64,000 bases of DNA from contig DASVGY010000080.1 of NCBI GenBank assembly GCA_036379295.1, positions 1-64,000 on the forward strand. The letters are read 5' to 3'. The position numbers and the translations under genes were made by a program. The notes under the pieces are model-generated. The model made no database searches and was not told where the DNA came from. It saw only the letters and a program-made list of their open reading frames with translations. Shown here piece by piece: positions 26,483-34,123 of this stretch; position 1 is the first letter of the stretch, and every line of letters starts with the position of its first letter. This DNA is from Pseudopedobacter sp036379295 (GTDB lineage: Bacteria; Bacteroidota; Bacteroidia; Sphingobacteriales; Sphingobacteriaceae).

Positions 26483-27715
26483 TTAATTGTTATCGACCAA
26501 TATATTTTTAGCCATAACCATTGGAACGCTAATGTACTTTTTTTCCATATAGTTCATCACTTTTTCTAAAACCAACTTGGCGTTTTCATCCAAAGAATTT
26601 ACCTCCTCGGCAAATACAGAATTTAGGGCTTTATCCTTAATTTCCTTAATTTTTAGAGGTACCTCGCTCATGGCAAGTTCAACTCTTCTTTGCCTTAAGT
26701 CGGGTTTAAATTCTTTAATATTACGCTCAATAATAGCTTCACCGTTAATCAGCTCGTGGTAACGCTCTTGGCGGTTTCTTTCTGCAATTTCTTTTAAAGA
26801 TTCTACCTCAATATATTGTACTTGGTAATCACGCAAGACTTGCGGGTCAACATCATTGGGAATGGCCAAATCTACAATCACTTTTGTCTCGCTAGGCTCG
26901 CCGTTTAAAAGTTTGGCGTAAACCGCCGGCGTAATGATGGGCTCTTTTGCAGAGGTACAGGTAATGATAACATCAAAACCTTTGTTATAATTTTGTAGGT
27001 GATCTAAATCAAATGCTTCGCCGCCTAATTCTTTAGCAAGGTGCTGTGCTTTACTTAGCGTTCTGTTAAAAACAGAAAAATTGGTATAAGTATGTTTTCT
27101 TAGGTATTTGGCAATGTTTTGATTGGTTTCGCCTGCTCCAATAATTAAAATACGTGAATTTGAGCAAACATTTAACTGCTTTAACCGTCGGTAAGCTAAA
27201 GACACCACCGATATTGGGTTTTTAGCAATATTAGTAAACGTATATACTTCCTTGGCAGTTTTAACCACCCTATTCATCACTAATCGCAAATAATCTCCGG
27301 TAAAGCCTTTTAATCTGCAATCTTCATAGCTTTTTCTAACCTGGGCCAAAATTTCTTTTTCGCCAACAACAAGGCTTTCTAAAGAACTGGCTACCCGCAT
27401 TAAGTGGTTAAGTGCTTCTTCTTCTTCAAAAACCAAAGCGTTTTCTACGGCGAGTTTTAGTAAGGGACTAAGACTTTCGGCATTGTGCAGCGCTTGAAGA
27501 AATGCGCTTACAAAATTTTTATTCAACTCCTGACTTGCCGTAAAAACAAATTCAACACGGTTGCAAGTAGCTAAATAAAAAATTTCGGGAATATCGAATT
27601 TTGATTTCACAAACCGAAGCCGCTCTTCACTGGCATCATTACACAAAACCAAACAACCTAATTCTTTCAAATCAATTTGCTTGTGCGTAAAAGCTATTAC
27701 CTTTAAATCCTTCAA
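26483..27715 (-). CDS. hemA: Glutamyl-tRNA reductase
   Basis: This 410-residue enzyme catalyses the first committed step of tetrapyrrole synthesis: NADPH reduction of glutamyl-tRNA to glutamate-1-semialdehyde. The catalytic cysteine is in FYLATCNRVEF, the substrate-binding SLVVGEKEILAQVR follows, and the NADPH domain has RILIIGAGETNQNIAKYL. The C-terminal dimerisation helix is present. The start is TTG at 27713-27715, directly preceded in frame by a TAG stop, with no usable downstream ATG before the conserved region. It is the first gene of the haem cluster, with a promoter just upstream. Confidence 0.95.
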   Translation of the reverse strand: MKDLKVIAFTHKQIDLKELGCLVLCNDASEERLRFVKSKFDIPEIFYLATCNRVEFVFTASQELNKNFVSAFLQALHNAESLSPLLKLAVENALVFEEEEALNHLMRVASSLESLVVGEKEILAQVRKSYEDCRLKGFTGDYLRLVMNRVVKTAKEVYTFTNIAKNPISVVSLAYRRLKQLNVCSNSRILIIGAGETNQNIAKYLRKHTYTNFSVFNRTLSKAQHLAKELGGEAFDLDHLQNYNKGFDVIITCTSAKEPIITPAVYAKLLNGEPSETKVIVDLAIPNDVDPQVLRDYQVQYIEVESLKEIAERNRQERYHELINGEAIIERNIKEFKPDLRQRRVELAMSEVPLKIKEIKDKALNSVFAEEVNSLDENAKLVLEKVMNYMEKKYISVPMVMAKNILVDNN

Positions 27716-27738
27716 CTACAATGTTTTTTAAACCGCTA

Positions 27739-27772
27739 CAAAAGTAACCTAGCAAGCTATACAATATGTCAA
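27739..27772 (-). promoter_or_regulatory. Promoter of hemA and the haem cluster
   Basis: On the minus strand TTG (27772-27770), a 23-base spacer and TACTTTTG (27746-27739) fit the Bacteroidota -33/-7 pattern. The same -7 octamer appears before the act operon. The predicted leader to the TTG start is about 17 bases. Confidence 0.55.
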
Positions 27773-27918
27773 TAATTTGTCAATTGAAGCTATTTAGAAG
27801 AAGTATAAATAGCAAAAATGTGCGCTAAATCATTTTTAAATGCAGTTTTTTTACTGGCAAGCACTGTTGTTTTAATCTTTTTGTGTGGTTAAACATTATA
27901 TGATTAGCCGTTTTAGCA

Positions 27919-28755
27919 TTATTTTATAAGGTTGTATAATTCGTCAAGTTTTGGCGAAAGTACAATCTCTATCCTTCGGTTTTTACTTCTGGCTTCCGCA
28001 GAATTTCCAGTTTCAATAGGCTGGTACTGGCCTTTTCCGGTAGCTGTCAAGCGCTCGGGCGAAACCCCTTGCAACTCTGTTAAATAACGAACAACAGATG
28101 TTGCTCTTAAAACGCTTAGATCCCAGTTATCTTTAATTTGACCCAGGTTGCCTACTTTTTGGTTATCGGTATGGCCTTCTACCGCTATATTAATTTCTGG
28201 TTGTGTATTCAATACTTTCGCTAGTTCTTGCAAAGCTTGCTTTCCTTTTTCATCAATAAAAATAGAACCTGTGCTAAATAATAACTTATCAGTTAAAGAA
28301 ACATACACTTTCCCATTCTTAATTTCAACCGTTAATCCGCTTTCTTGGAAGCCTAATAAAGCCTTTTGTAACTTTTCTTTTAATGCGTTGGTTGCTTCAT
28401 CACGTTTTCTTAAAATTTCTTCCACTTCTTTCAATCTGGCTTCACGTTTTTGCAAGTCGGTAGAAAGCTTATTGATTTCTGATGAGCTTTTGGAGCTCAA
28501 GGCAGCGTAATTGCTGTTTAAACCAGAAAGTTGTTCGTTTAATGCGGCAATTTTTGAGTGTAAGGTTGCCGTGTCTGCTTTTAAACCTGCAATAAGTTCT
28601 TCTAAAGATTGAATTTTAACGTTGGCATTATCCCATCCTACGTTTAAAGAATCCTTTTGTGAAAGCAAAGCTTCGTACTTCTTTTTTGATAAAACTACGC
28701 AAGAGCTTAAAAACATCACTATACAAACCGCAATTAAAAGAGGCTGCTTTTTCAT
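27919..28755 (-). CDS. OmpA-family lipoprotein with coiled coil
   Basis: This 278-residue protein has a lipobox (MFLSSC, about residue 19), a long coiled coil (about 30-130), then an OmpA C-terminal domain. The peptidoglycan-binding motif is NIAVEGHTDN with later NWDLSVLRATSVVRYL and RSKNRRIEIVLSP. It probably ties the outer membrane to peptidoglycan. It stands between the respiratory block and hemA, in the same direction as both. Confidence 0.9.
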   Translation of the reverse strand: MKKQPLLIAVCIVMFLSSCVVLSKKKYEALLSQKDSLNVGWDNANVKIQSLEELIAGLKADTATLHSKIAALNEQLSGLNSNYAALSSKSSSEINKLSTDLQKREARLKEVEEILRKRDEATNALKEKLQKALLGFQESGLTVEIKNGKVYVSLTDKLLFSTGSIFIDEKGKQALQELAKVLNTQPEINIAVEGHTDNQKVGNLGQIKDNWDLSVLRATSVVRYLTELQGVSPERLTATGKGQYQPIETGNSAEARSKNRRIEIVLSPKLDELYNLIK

Positions 28756-28789
28756 TTTTGAAAATCAATTTAGTATTTCAATATAACAA

Positions 28790-29467
28790 TTATTCTGTTG
28801 CAATGGCTTCTTGCAAAAATTTGTTTAAAGGAATAATCTCTTTTAAACAACGCACTATTTCATCGCTAGCGTCTTTTGTTTGCAACGCTTTGTCGCTAAA
28901 AAAACTGGCGACTGTAAAACTTTTAAGTTTCAGCAATTCAATATTAGGATTGCTTGCATCGTAGCCTTTTGGCGTTGTTTTTAACTTGTCGGTTTGTTGC
29001 AAGCCGTTGGCAAAAAAACTTTTGAAACTGCTTTTTCCTAAAATTTCGTTCAATTTATCGGCACTGTAATCAATTTCCTGCCTAATTAGTTTTAGATGTT
29101 CTGATTCGGGCATCCACATACCGCCGGCAACAAAACTACAATCAGGCTCAATTTGTATAAAAAACCCCGGACCATGGATCCCCTTTGCACTGGTGGGAAT
29201 ACTGATGCCAAAGTTAGATTTGTAAGGGTCTTTATTTTTACTAAACCTAACGTCTCTGTAAATACGCTTTACAGATTTTTTCCCGGTTAAATCCGGAGAA
29301 ACGTAAGGGTTCAAAATTTTAAATGAATCGATTATCTCATCAGCGAAAGCCTCAACATTCTCCTTTGCGGCCAAATAAGCCGATTTATTATCTTGAAACC
29401 AGTCTCTATTATTGTTCTGCTTTAACTGATTAAGAAAATGAAAAGTTTGTGGACTAATCGTGGTCAT
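28790..29467 (-). CDS. DUF2461 family protein
   Basis: This 225-residue protein belongs to the DUF2461/TIGR02453 family of unknown function. Its start, FLNQLKQNNNRDWFQDNKSAY, is the usual family opening, and RIYRDVRFSKNKDPYKSNFG is the conserved central block. Its ATG overlaps the end of the DUF983 gene by 14 bases, so it is translated within the respiratory operon's tail. No catalytic residues are known for the family. Confidence 0.85.
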   Translation of the reverse strand: MTTISPQTFHFLNQLKQNNNRDWFQDNKSAYLAAKENVEAFADEIIDSFKILNPYVSPDLTGKKSVKRIYRDVRFSKNKDPYKSNFGISIPTSAKGIHGPGFFIQIEPDCSFVAGGMWMPESEHLKLIRQEIDYSADKLNEILGKSSFKSFFANGLQQTDKLKTTPKGYDASNPNIELLKLKSFTVASFFSDKALQTKDASDEIVRCLKEIIPLNKFLQEAIATE

Positions 29468-29843
29468 AATCTGACACGTATTTAATTTTAGGCGACATTA
29501 AATAGAGTAGTATCACCCGCGAATACCTGAAATTGGCTGGCGCCAGTAATAAACTAGCTACAAAAATGGTAATAACATAAATCCATGGTGATTCGGTTTC
29601 GTTAGTGACTAAAAAGGTTAAAATGCCAACTGTAACGGCAAGCGCTACGTTGATGGCATAACTTACGTACATTGCCGCATAAAAATACCCGGGCTCTAAC
29701 TCGTATTTTAACCCACATTTTTCGCACTTTTCATACATCTTTTGCGATGATAAACCGTACATGGGTGTTTTAAACAGATCTCCACGTCTGCACCTTGGGC
29801 ACTTAGCGTTAAGCATTGCCTGTAATTGAGTGGTTTCTGCCAT
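29454..29843 (-). CDS. DUF983 membrane protein
   Basis: This 129-residue protein has an N-terminal zinc-ribbon-like part with two CxxC pairs (KCPRCRRGDLF and KCEKCGLKYE), then the family motif ELEPGYFYAAMYVSYAIN and two transmembrane helices. DUF983 genes often lie near cytochrome oxidase genes, as here; the function is unknown, with a role in oxidase assembly suspected from context. Confidence 0.85.
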   Translation of the reverse strand: MAETTQLQAMLNAKCPRCRRGDLFKTPMYGLSSQKMYEKCEKCGLKYELEPGYFYAAMYVSYAINVALAVTVGILTFLVTNETESPWIYVITIFVASLLLAPANFRYSRVILLYLMSPKIKYVSDYDHD

Positions 29844-29853
29844 TTTTTGTAAT

Positions 29854-30129
29854 TTAATTCAGATTAATTTTTTGGGATTTGATATCTAACTCAACGCTCT
29901 TTTTACGATACTTAAGGTACCACAACAGCCCCACCCCTACAACTACTAAATAAGGCACCGCCATTAAATACATTATTCCACCGTTAAGTCCCATGCCTGT
30001 TTTACCGCCAGCTTTGAGGTTAGATTCAATGGTGGCTTGGCACATTGCACATTGAGCAAAACTTGCATTAGTGATAAACAGCAGCAAGATTACACTTAAA
30101 ACACTGAATAAAATTTTTGAATATTTCAT
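29854..30129 (-). CDS. Small exported CxxC membrane protein
   Basis: This 91-residue protein starts with a signal sequence ending ASFAQ, followed at once by CAMCQATIESNLKAGG, which puts a CxxC pair outside the cytoplasm. A single transmembrane helix (about 52-72) and a short basic tail follow. Its place among oxidase-assembly genes suggests a thiol or metal role there. I do not know a named family. Confidence 0.7.
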   Translation of the reverse strand: MKYSKILFSVLSVILLLFITNASFAQCAMCQATIESNLKAGGKTGMGLNGGIMYLMAVPYLVVVGVGLLWYLKYRKKSVELDIKSQKINLN

Positions 30130-30140
30130 AAATACAAATT

Positions 30141-30713
30141 TTAAAAATTATAATAGGGCGCAATCATCAAATAAACCACCACGCCAGAACTTGTTACATA
30201 AAGCCAAATAGGATAACTCCAGCGTACTAACTTTTTATGGCGCTCTACCTGCAGCTTGATACCGCGGAAAAAGCTAAGCAAAATTAAAGGCAACACAGCC
30301 GCAGCAAGTACAATGTGACTACCTAAGATAACGTAATAAACATAGCGAAGATTGCCTGCCGAGAGCTTTTCAGCTTCGCTGACGATGCCATTACCATCCA
30401 AATCTCCGTATTTTGTTTCGGGTGCGAAGTAATGAAAAACAACGTAGGAAATTAAAAAAAGAGCCGACAAGCTAAAGGTGATAATGTTTAAGCGCTTATG
30501 AACCTTAATATTTTTTTGCTTGATAAAATACAAAGAAAGCAATAGCAGTACAGTACACGTTCCGTTAATAATCGCATTCAGTTTTGGAAAAAAATAAACA
30601 TAAGACGGCGTAGCTATAGTTACCGGAATTATCTTTCGATTTAAAATAAGCACCAACAAAAAAACTAAAATAGATGTTGCGGTTATTAACCTCAATATAA
30701 CTTTATCGCTCAT
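30141..30713 (-). CDS. DUF420 (CtaM/YozB-like) membrane protein with EF-hand loop
   Basis: This 190-residue protein has about five transmembrane helices and belongs to DUF420, whose Gram-positive member CtaM is needed for aa3-type oxidase. Conserved histidines are visible in KVHKRLN, VVFHYF and GSHIVLAA. Between helices, residues 104-115 read DLDGNGIVSEAE, a canonical 12-residue EF-hand loop (D1, D3, N5, G6, I/V8, E12), which should bind calcium. The 3' side of the upstream SCO-like gene is separated from it by a MITE. Confidence 0.85.
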   Translation of the reverse strand: MSDKVILRLITATSILVFLLVLILNRKIIPVTIATPSYVYFFPKLNAIINGTCTVLLLLSLYFIKQKNIKVHKRLNIITFSLSALFLISYVVFHYFAPETKYGDLDGNGIVSEAEKLSAGNLRYVYYVILGSHIVLAAAVLPLILLSFFRGIKLQVERHKKLVRWSYPIWLYVTSSGVVVYLMIAPYYNF

Positions 30714-30737
30714 TCCTTATATCAAATTTTGTTATTA

Positions 30738-30898
30738 GAGCCTGTCTAAAATTCATCTAATAGTTTGTTTATGCTTCTTTTCGGCTACAACTGCGTTAAA
30801 TTTTTTCGAGATAGCTTCTGGCTATCTCGAAAAAATTTGCCTTGTTTCGCTCAAAAATAATCTATAAACGTTCTTACAATACAAATTTAAACAGGCTC
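30738..30898. mobile_element. MITE of 161 bp with TTA target duplication
   Basis: The ends are inverted: GAGCCTGTCTAAA at the left and TTTAAACAGGCTC at the right (one mismatch). TTA lies directly outside both ends (30735-30737 and 30899-30901), which fits a 3-bp target duplication. The middle is a perfect 18-bp stem (30798-30815 with 30821-30838) with a TTCTG loop. No transposase is encoded, so it would need a partner element elsewhere. The right TTA is also the stop codon of the SCO-like gene. Confidence 0.82.
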
Positions 30899-31600
30899 TT
30901 AAAATTCCGCTTTTATTTTGCGTAATTCTTCAGTGATTAATACTTTTATTTCATCGCTAATTCTACTTACCTCATCAGCCGAGGTGCCTGTATAATAGCC
31001 GCGGATTCTATTTTCGGCGTCTAACAAAATCAACTTATCACTAAACAATAAATCACCTGATTTAGTTTGAAAAGCATTAACAAAAAATTGATCTCTTGCT
31101 AATGGATACGTTACAGAAGTATCCGCCGTTAAAATATCCCACTTTTTCGCGATGGCCCCAAGCGACGACTTATACGAGCTTAATTTACTTAAATCGTCGT
31201 TTTTTGGATCTAAATCTATTGATACAAACCTTATTCGCTTATTATCTTTAAATTGCTCTTGCAGATTTTTAAGGCCTTCGTTAAGTTTAGGAACTACCTC
31301 TTTATTATCTAAGTAAAAAAAGTTTACGATGGTTAACAACTGCTCATCAGTAGTGAGTTGAACGGAATCTCCACCGCTGTTTCGCATTTTTGGAAACTTA
31401 ACGATATGGTAAATCGTGTCTGGTATTTTTACACCTCTGCGGGTATGAAAAGTGGATGCTACTACCTTTGGTCCAAAAATAGGTAATGGCTTGTATCTGT
31501 TCTTCCCTTTTTCTTTTAGTAAATAATACAAAAATCCTGGTAAGGCCAATATGGTTACCAGGATTAATATTTTAGCTAAAGGAAACTTATTCCTGCTCAT
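30899..31600 (-). CDS. SCO1/SenC-like protein lacking copper ligands
   Basis: This 233-residue protein has an N-terminal membrane anchor and a thioredoxin fold that aligns with SCO copper chaperones (IVNFFYLDNKEVVPKLN, VSIDLDP, FSDKLILLDAENRIRGYYTG). In active SCO proteins the first block holds CxxxC and the last a histidine; here they are Asn99, Val103 and Phe186. Copper binding by the usual site is therefore not expected. It overlaps the subunit IV gene by ATGA and ends exactly at the MITE. It may have a structural or thiol-independent assembly role, or be decaying. Confidence 0.85.
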   Translation of the reverse strand: MSRNKFPLAKILILVTILALPGFLYYLLKEKGKNRYKPLPIFGPKVVASTFHTRRGVKIPDTIYHIVKFPKMRNSGGDSVQLTTDEQLLTIVNFFYLDNKEVVPKLNEGLKNLQEQFKDNKRIRFVSIDLDPKNDDLSKLSSYKSSLGAIAKKWDILTADTSVTYPLARDQFFVNAFQTKSGDLLFSDKLILLDAENRIRGYYTGTSADEVSRISDEIKVLITEELRKIKAEF

Positions 31601-31938
31601 ATTGTCATATGACCATTCAAATAATGCCCCTCGGTTAACATTAAAACAATCAGGTAAACAATTAGAATAAAGGAACCTACAATAGTTGTTATAAGAGCGT
31701 ATTTTTCGAACTTTAAATGCATAAAGTACGCTACAATATAATATGCTTTAAACAGGGTTAAAATAATATAAATACTATTTCTTACCAAATGTGGCATTGC
31801 GGCTTCTGGAACACCAAGAGCGATAATAAACTCTAATACGGTGATTGCTAAAAGGATAAAAAATACCTTCCAGATTCTTCCTTTTGACATTGTTGCATGT
31901 TCTTGCTCATGCAGTAAATCTGTATTTTCTAAAGACAT
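31597..31938 (-). CDS. Cytochrome c oxidase subunit IV family protein
   Basis: This 113-residue protein has three transmembrane helices after a polar N-terminus and matches the prokaryotic subunit IV (CtaF/CoxD) family: KVFFILLAITVLEF, then FKAYYIVAYFMHLKFE. It should help assemble or stabilise the aa3 oxidase. It follows the first subunit III gene by 16 bases. Confidence 0.88.
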   Translation of the reverse strand: MSLENTDLLHEQEHATMSKGRIWKVFFILLAITVLEFIIALGVPEAAMPHLVRNSIYIILTLFKAYYIVAYFMHLKFEKYALITTIVGSFILIVYLIVLMLTEGHYLNGHMTI

Positions 31939-31954
31939 TGTTTCTTTTTTAAAG

Positions 31955-32653
31955 TTATACTAAATAGAAAAAGGTAAACACAAATACCCACACTAAATCC
32001 ACAAAGTGCCAATATAAACCCACTTTTTCAATCATTAAATAATGCCCGCGTCTTTCAAAAACACCTGCCATCGTCATAAATAATATAATAATATTAATTA
32101 CCACACCTGTAAAAACGTGGAAACCGTGGAAACCTGTAATGGTAAAAAATAAGTTAGCAAATTGCTGCGTACTTACAGCATCTGAACCTAGCTCTTTTAA
32201 AACATCCGCGTTAGGAATTGCGCCCCACCAAAAACCTTCGTGGTGTAGGTGAGTCCACTCTAAGGCCTGGCAACCTAAGAACATTAAACCACCAATGATA
32301 GTAGCAACCATCCACCAAATTACTTCCTTTTTTTTGTTGCGGTGGCCAGCCTCAACTGCCAGCACCATCGTTACAGAACTCATAATTAAAATAAACGTCA
32401 TAACACCCACAAAAACTAAAGGTGCGCCATGGTCTGTAACGCCTGGGATCGACTGAAAAACGATATCTGGATCAGGCCAGGTCATTTTACTAAAGCGTTG
32501 TGCGCCGTAGTAAATCAAAAATGCCGAAAATGTGAATGCATCTGATAAAAGAAAAAACCACATCATCAGTTTACCATACTCTACTGAAAAGGGAGAGCGG
32601 CCTCCACTCCATGGGGTGGTTTTGACTTCGTCCAATTGTGCTGTTGTATCCAT
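31955..32653 (-). CDS. ctaE: Cytochrome c oxidase subunit III
   Basis: This 232-residue subunit has about five transmembrane helices. The conserved lipid-binding and family motifs are visible in WFFLLSDAFTFSAFL, TITGFHGFHVFTGV and GLYWHFVDLVWVFVF. It belongs to the adjacent aa3 oxidase. A second subunit-III-like gene lies just upstream in the operon. Confidence 0.92.
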   Translation of the reverse strand: MDTTAQLDEVKTTPWSGGRSPFSVEYGKLMMWFFLLSDAFTFSAFLIYYGAQRFSKMTWPDPDIVFQSIPGVTDHGAPLVFVGVMTFILIMSSVTMVLAVEAGHRNKKKEVIWWMVATIIGGLMFLGCQALEWTHLHHEGFWWGAIPNADVLKELGSDAVSTQQFANLFFTITGFHGFHVFTGVVINIIILFMTMAGVFERRGHYLMIEKVGLYWHFVDLVWVFVFTFFYLV

Positions 32654-32684
32654 TAATATTAAGTTGTAATTTCTTAGTAAAATT

Positions 32685-33260
32685 TTATTGGTTCAAAAGT
32701 AAGAAAAGGTATAAATAAATCCACACAATATCTACAAAATGCCAGAAAATTGAGGTGATTTCCATCCGGAAAGTATTTTTAACATTCGGAACTGGACCAT
32801 AGCTGCTTTTAATAGCTGTTAAAATCATAATTAGGCCAGCTAAAATATGTACCACATGAAATAATGTGAATGCGTAAACAAAACTGATGGTAGCATTTGA
32901 GTTAACGAAAAAGACTCCCAGGCTTGTCCAAACAAACCACCCATAAACCTGTAAACTTATAAACACAATACCTAATAAAAAGGTAAGCCACAACCATAAT
33001 TTTTGTTGCGCAAAACGAAGCTTCTTAGAACTTAACACCGCCATGTGCATTGTAGCACTACTTATCAAAATAACTATGGTGCTGTAAATAAAAACTTTCG
33101 GCAAATCTACGTTCAAGGATTTCCCTGCACCGTCGCCGGCATAAACTATAAAACCACTGGTTAAACCAGCAAAAAATATAACTGATGAAACAATGAACAG
33201 CCAAAGCACAAATTTTTTAGGCTGTAAATTATATCTATCGGTATCTTTCTGTAAAACCAT
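32685..33260 (-). CDS. Second subunit III-like protein of the oxidase
   Basis: This 191-residue protein has five predicted helices and clear subunit III features (LFHVVHILAGLIMIL and SIFWHFVDIVWIYLY). It lies between ctaB and ctaE. The paired arrangement suggests that both copies belong to the same complex or that one is an assembly version. Confidence 0.88.
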   Translation of the reverse strand: MVLQKDTDRYNLQPKKFVLWLFIVSSVIFFAGLTSGFIVYAGDGAGKSLNVDLPKVFIYSTIVILISSATMHMAVLSSKKLRFAQQKLWLWLTFLLGIVFISLQVYGWFVWTSLGVFFVNSNATISFVYAFTLFHVVHILAGLIMILTAIKSSYGPVPNVKNTFRMEITSIFWHFVDIVWIYLYLFLLLNQ

Positions 33261-33265
33261 CTTTT

Positions 33266-34123
33266 TTAATTTAAATTAAACAATAGCACCAGCTGAACCA
33301 CTGGCAAATAAATAAAACTGCCAAACATCAATTTTTTGGCAGATTTAACATCCAAATTTTTGGTTAAAATAAAAGCCTGATAAGCAAACACCAACCCTAT
33401 CGTTAACGAAACCAAAGCAATCAGATTTCCACCAAATCCTAAAAACGTAGGCAATAAACTTACCGGTACTAATACTATGGTTGATGCAAAAGTAACCAAA
33501 GCGCTTACTTTATCCCGACGTGTGGTTGGTAAAAGTCGGAAGCCCGCTTTTTTATAATCATCATCCAAAACCCAAGCGATAGCCCAAAAGTGAGGAAACT
33601 GCCAAACAAATTGAATACTAAAAAGAACCAGCGCTATCTCATCTATTTTCCCATGCGATGCCACATAACCTATCAGTGGCGGCAAAGCACCAGGTATTGC
33701 GCCTACAAAAACCGCTATCGGCGATTTACGTTTCATAGGTGTGTACAAAAATGCGTATAAAAAGATAGAAAACACAGATAATACGCCGGTAAGTAAATTT
33801 AAGCTTCCCAGTAAGTAGGTGCCAGAAATACCCATCAATATGCTCAAAACCAATGCTTGGCCGGTGGTCATCCGCCCAGAAGGTAGGGGTCTGTCGCTGG
33901 TTCTGGCCATTAACTTATCCAAATCTTTTTCGATAATTTCGTTGAACCCGTTTGCCGTAGCGGTAACTAAAAACCCACCAATAATTAGCTTTGCCCAATT
34001 CATCCAATGAATTGATTCTTGATAATGCTCGCCGATTAAAAAGCAGATAGATGCAGAAAACACCACTAAAAGTGTTAGCCTCAACTTTACCAGCTTTTTA
34101 AAATCATCTATAAACTCCCTCAC
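33266..34123 (-). CDS. ctaB: Protohaem IX farnesyltransferase (haem O synthase)
   Basis: This 285-residue UbiA-family membrane enzyme attaches farnesyl to haem b, giving haem O. The first Asp-rich motif is NEIIEKDLDKLMARTSDRPL, the second WVLDDDYKKAGFRLLP. The start appears to be GTG at 34121-34123, overlapping the ctaA stop. Together with ctaA it supplies haem A to the neighbouring oxidase. Confidence 0.95.
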   Translation of the reverse strand: MREFIDDFKKLVKLRLTLLVVFSASICFLIGEHYQESIHWMNWAKLIIGGFLVTATANGFNEIIEKDLDKLMARTSDRPLPSGRMTTGQALVLSILMGISGTYLLGSLNLLTGVLSVFSIFLYAFLYTPMKRKSPIAVFVGAIPGALPPLIGYVASHGKIDEIALVLFSIQFVWQFPHFWAIAWVLDDDYKKAGFRLLPTTRRDKVSALVTFASTIVLVPVSLLPTFLGFGGNLIALVSLTIGLVFAYQAFILTKNLDVKSAKKLMFGSFIYLPVVQLVLLFNLN

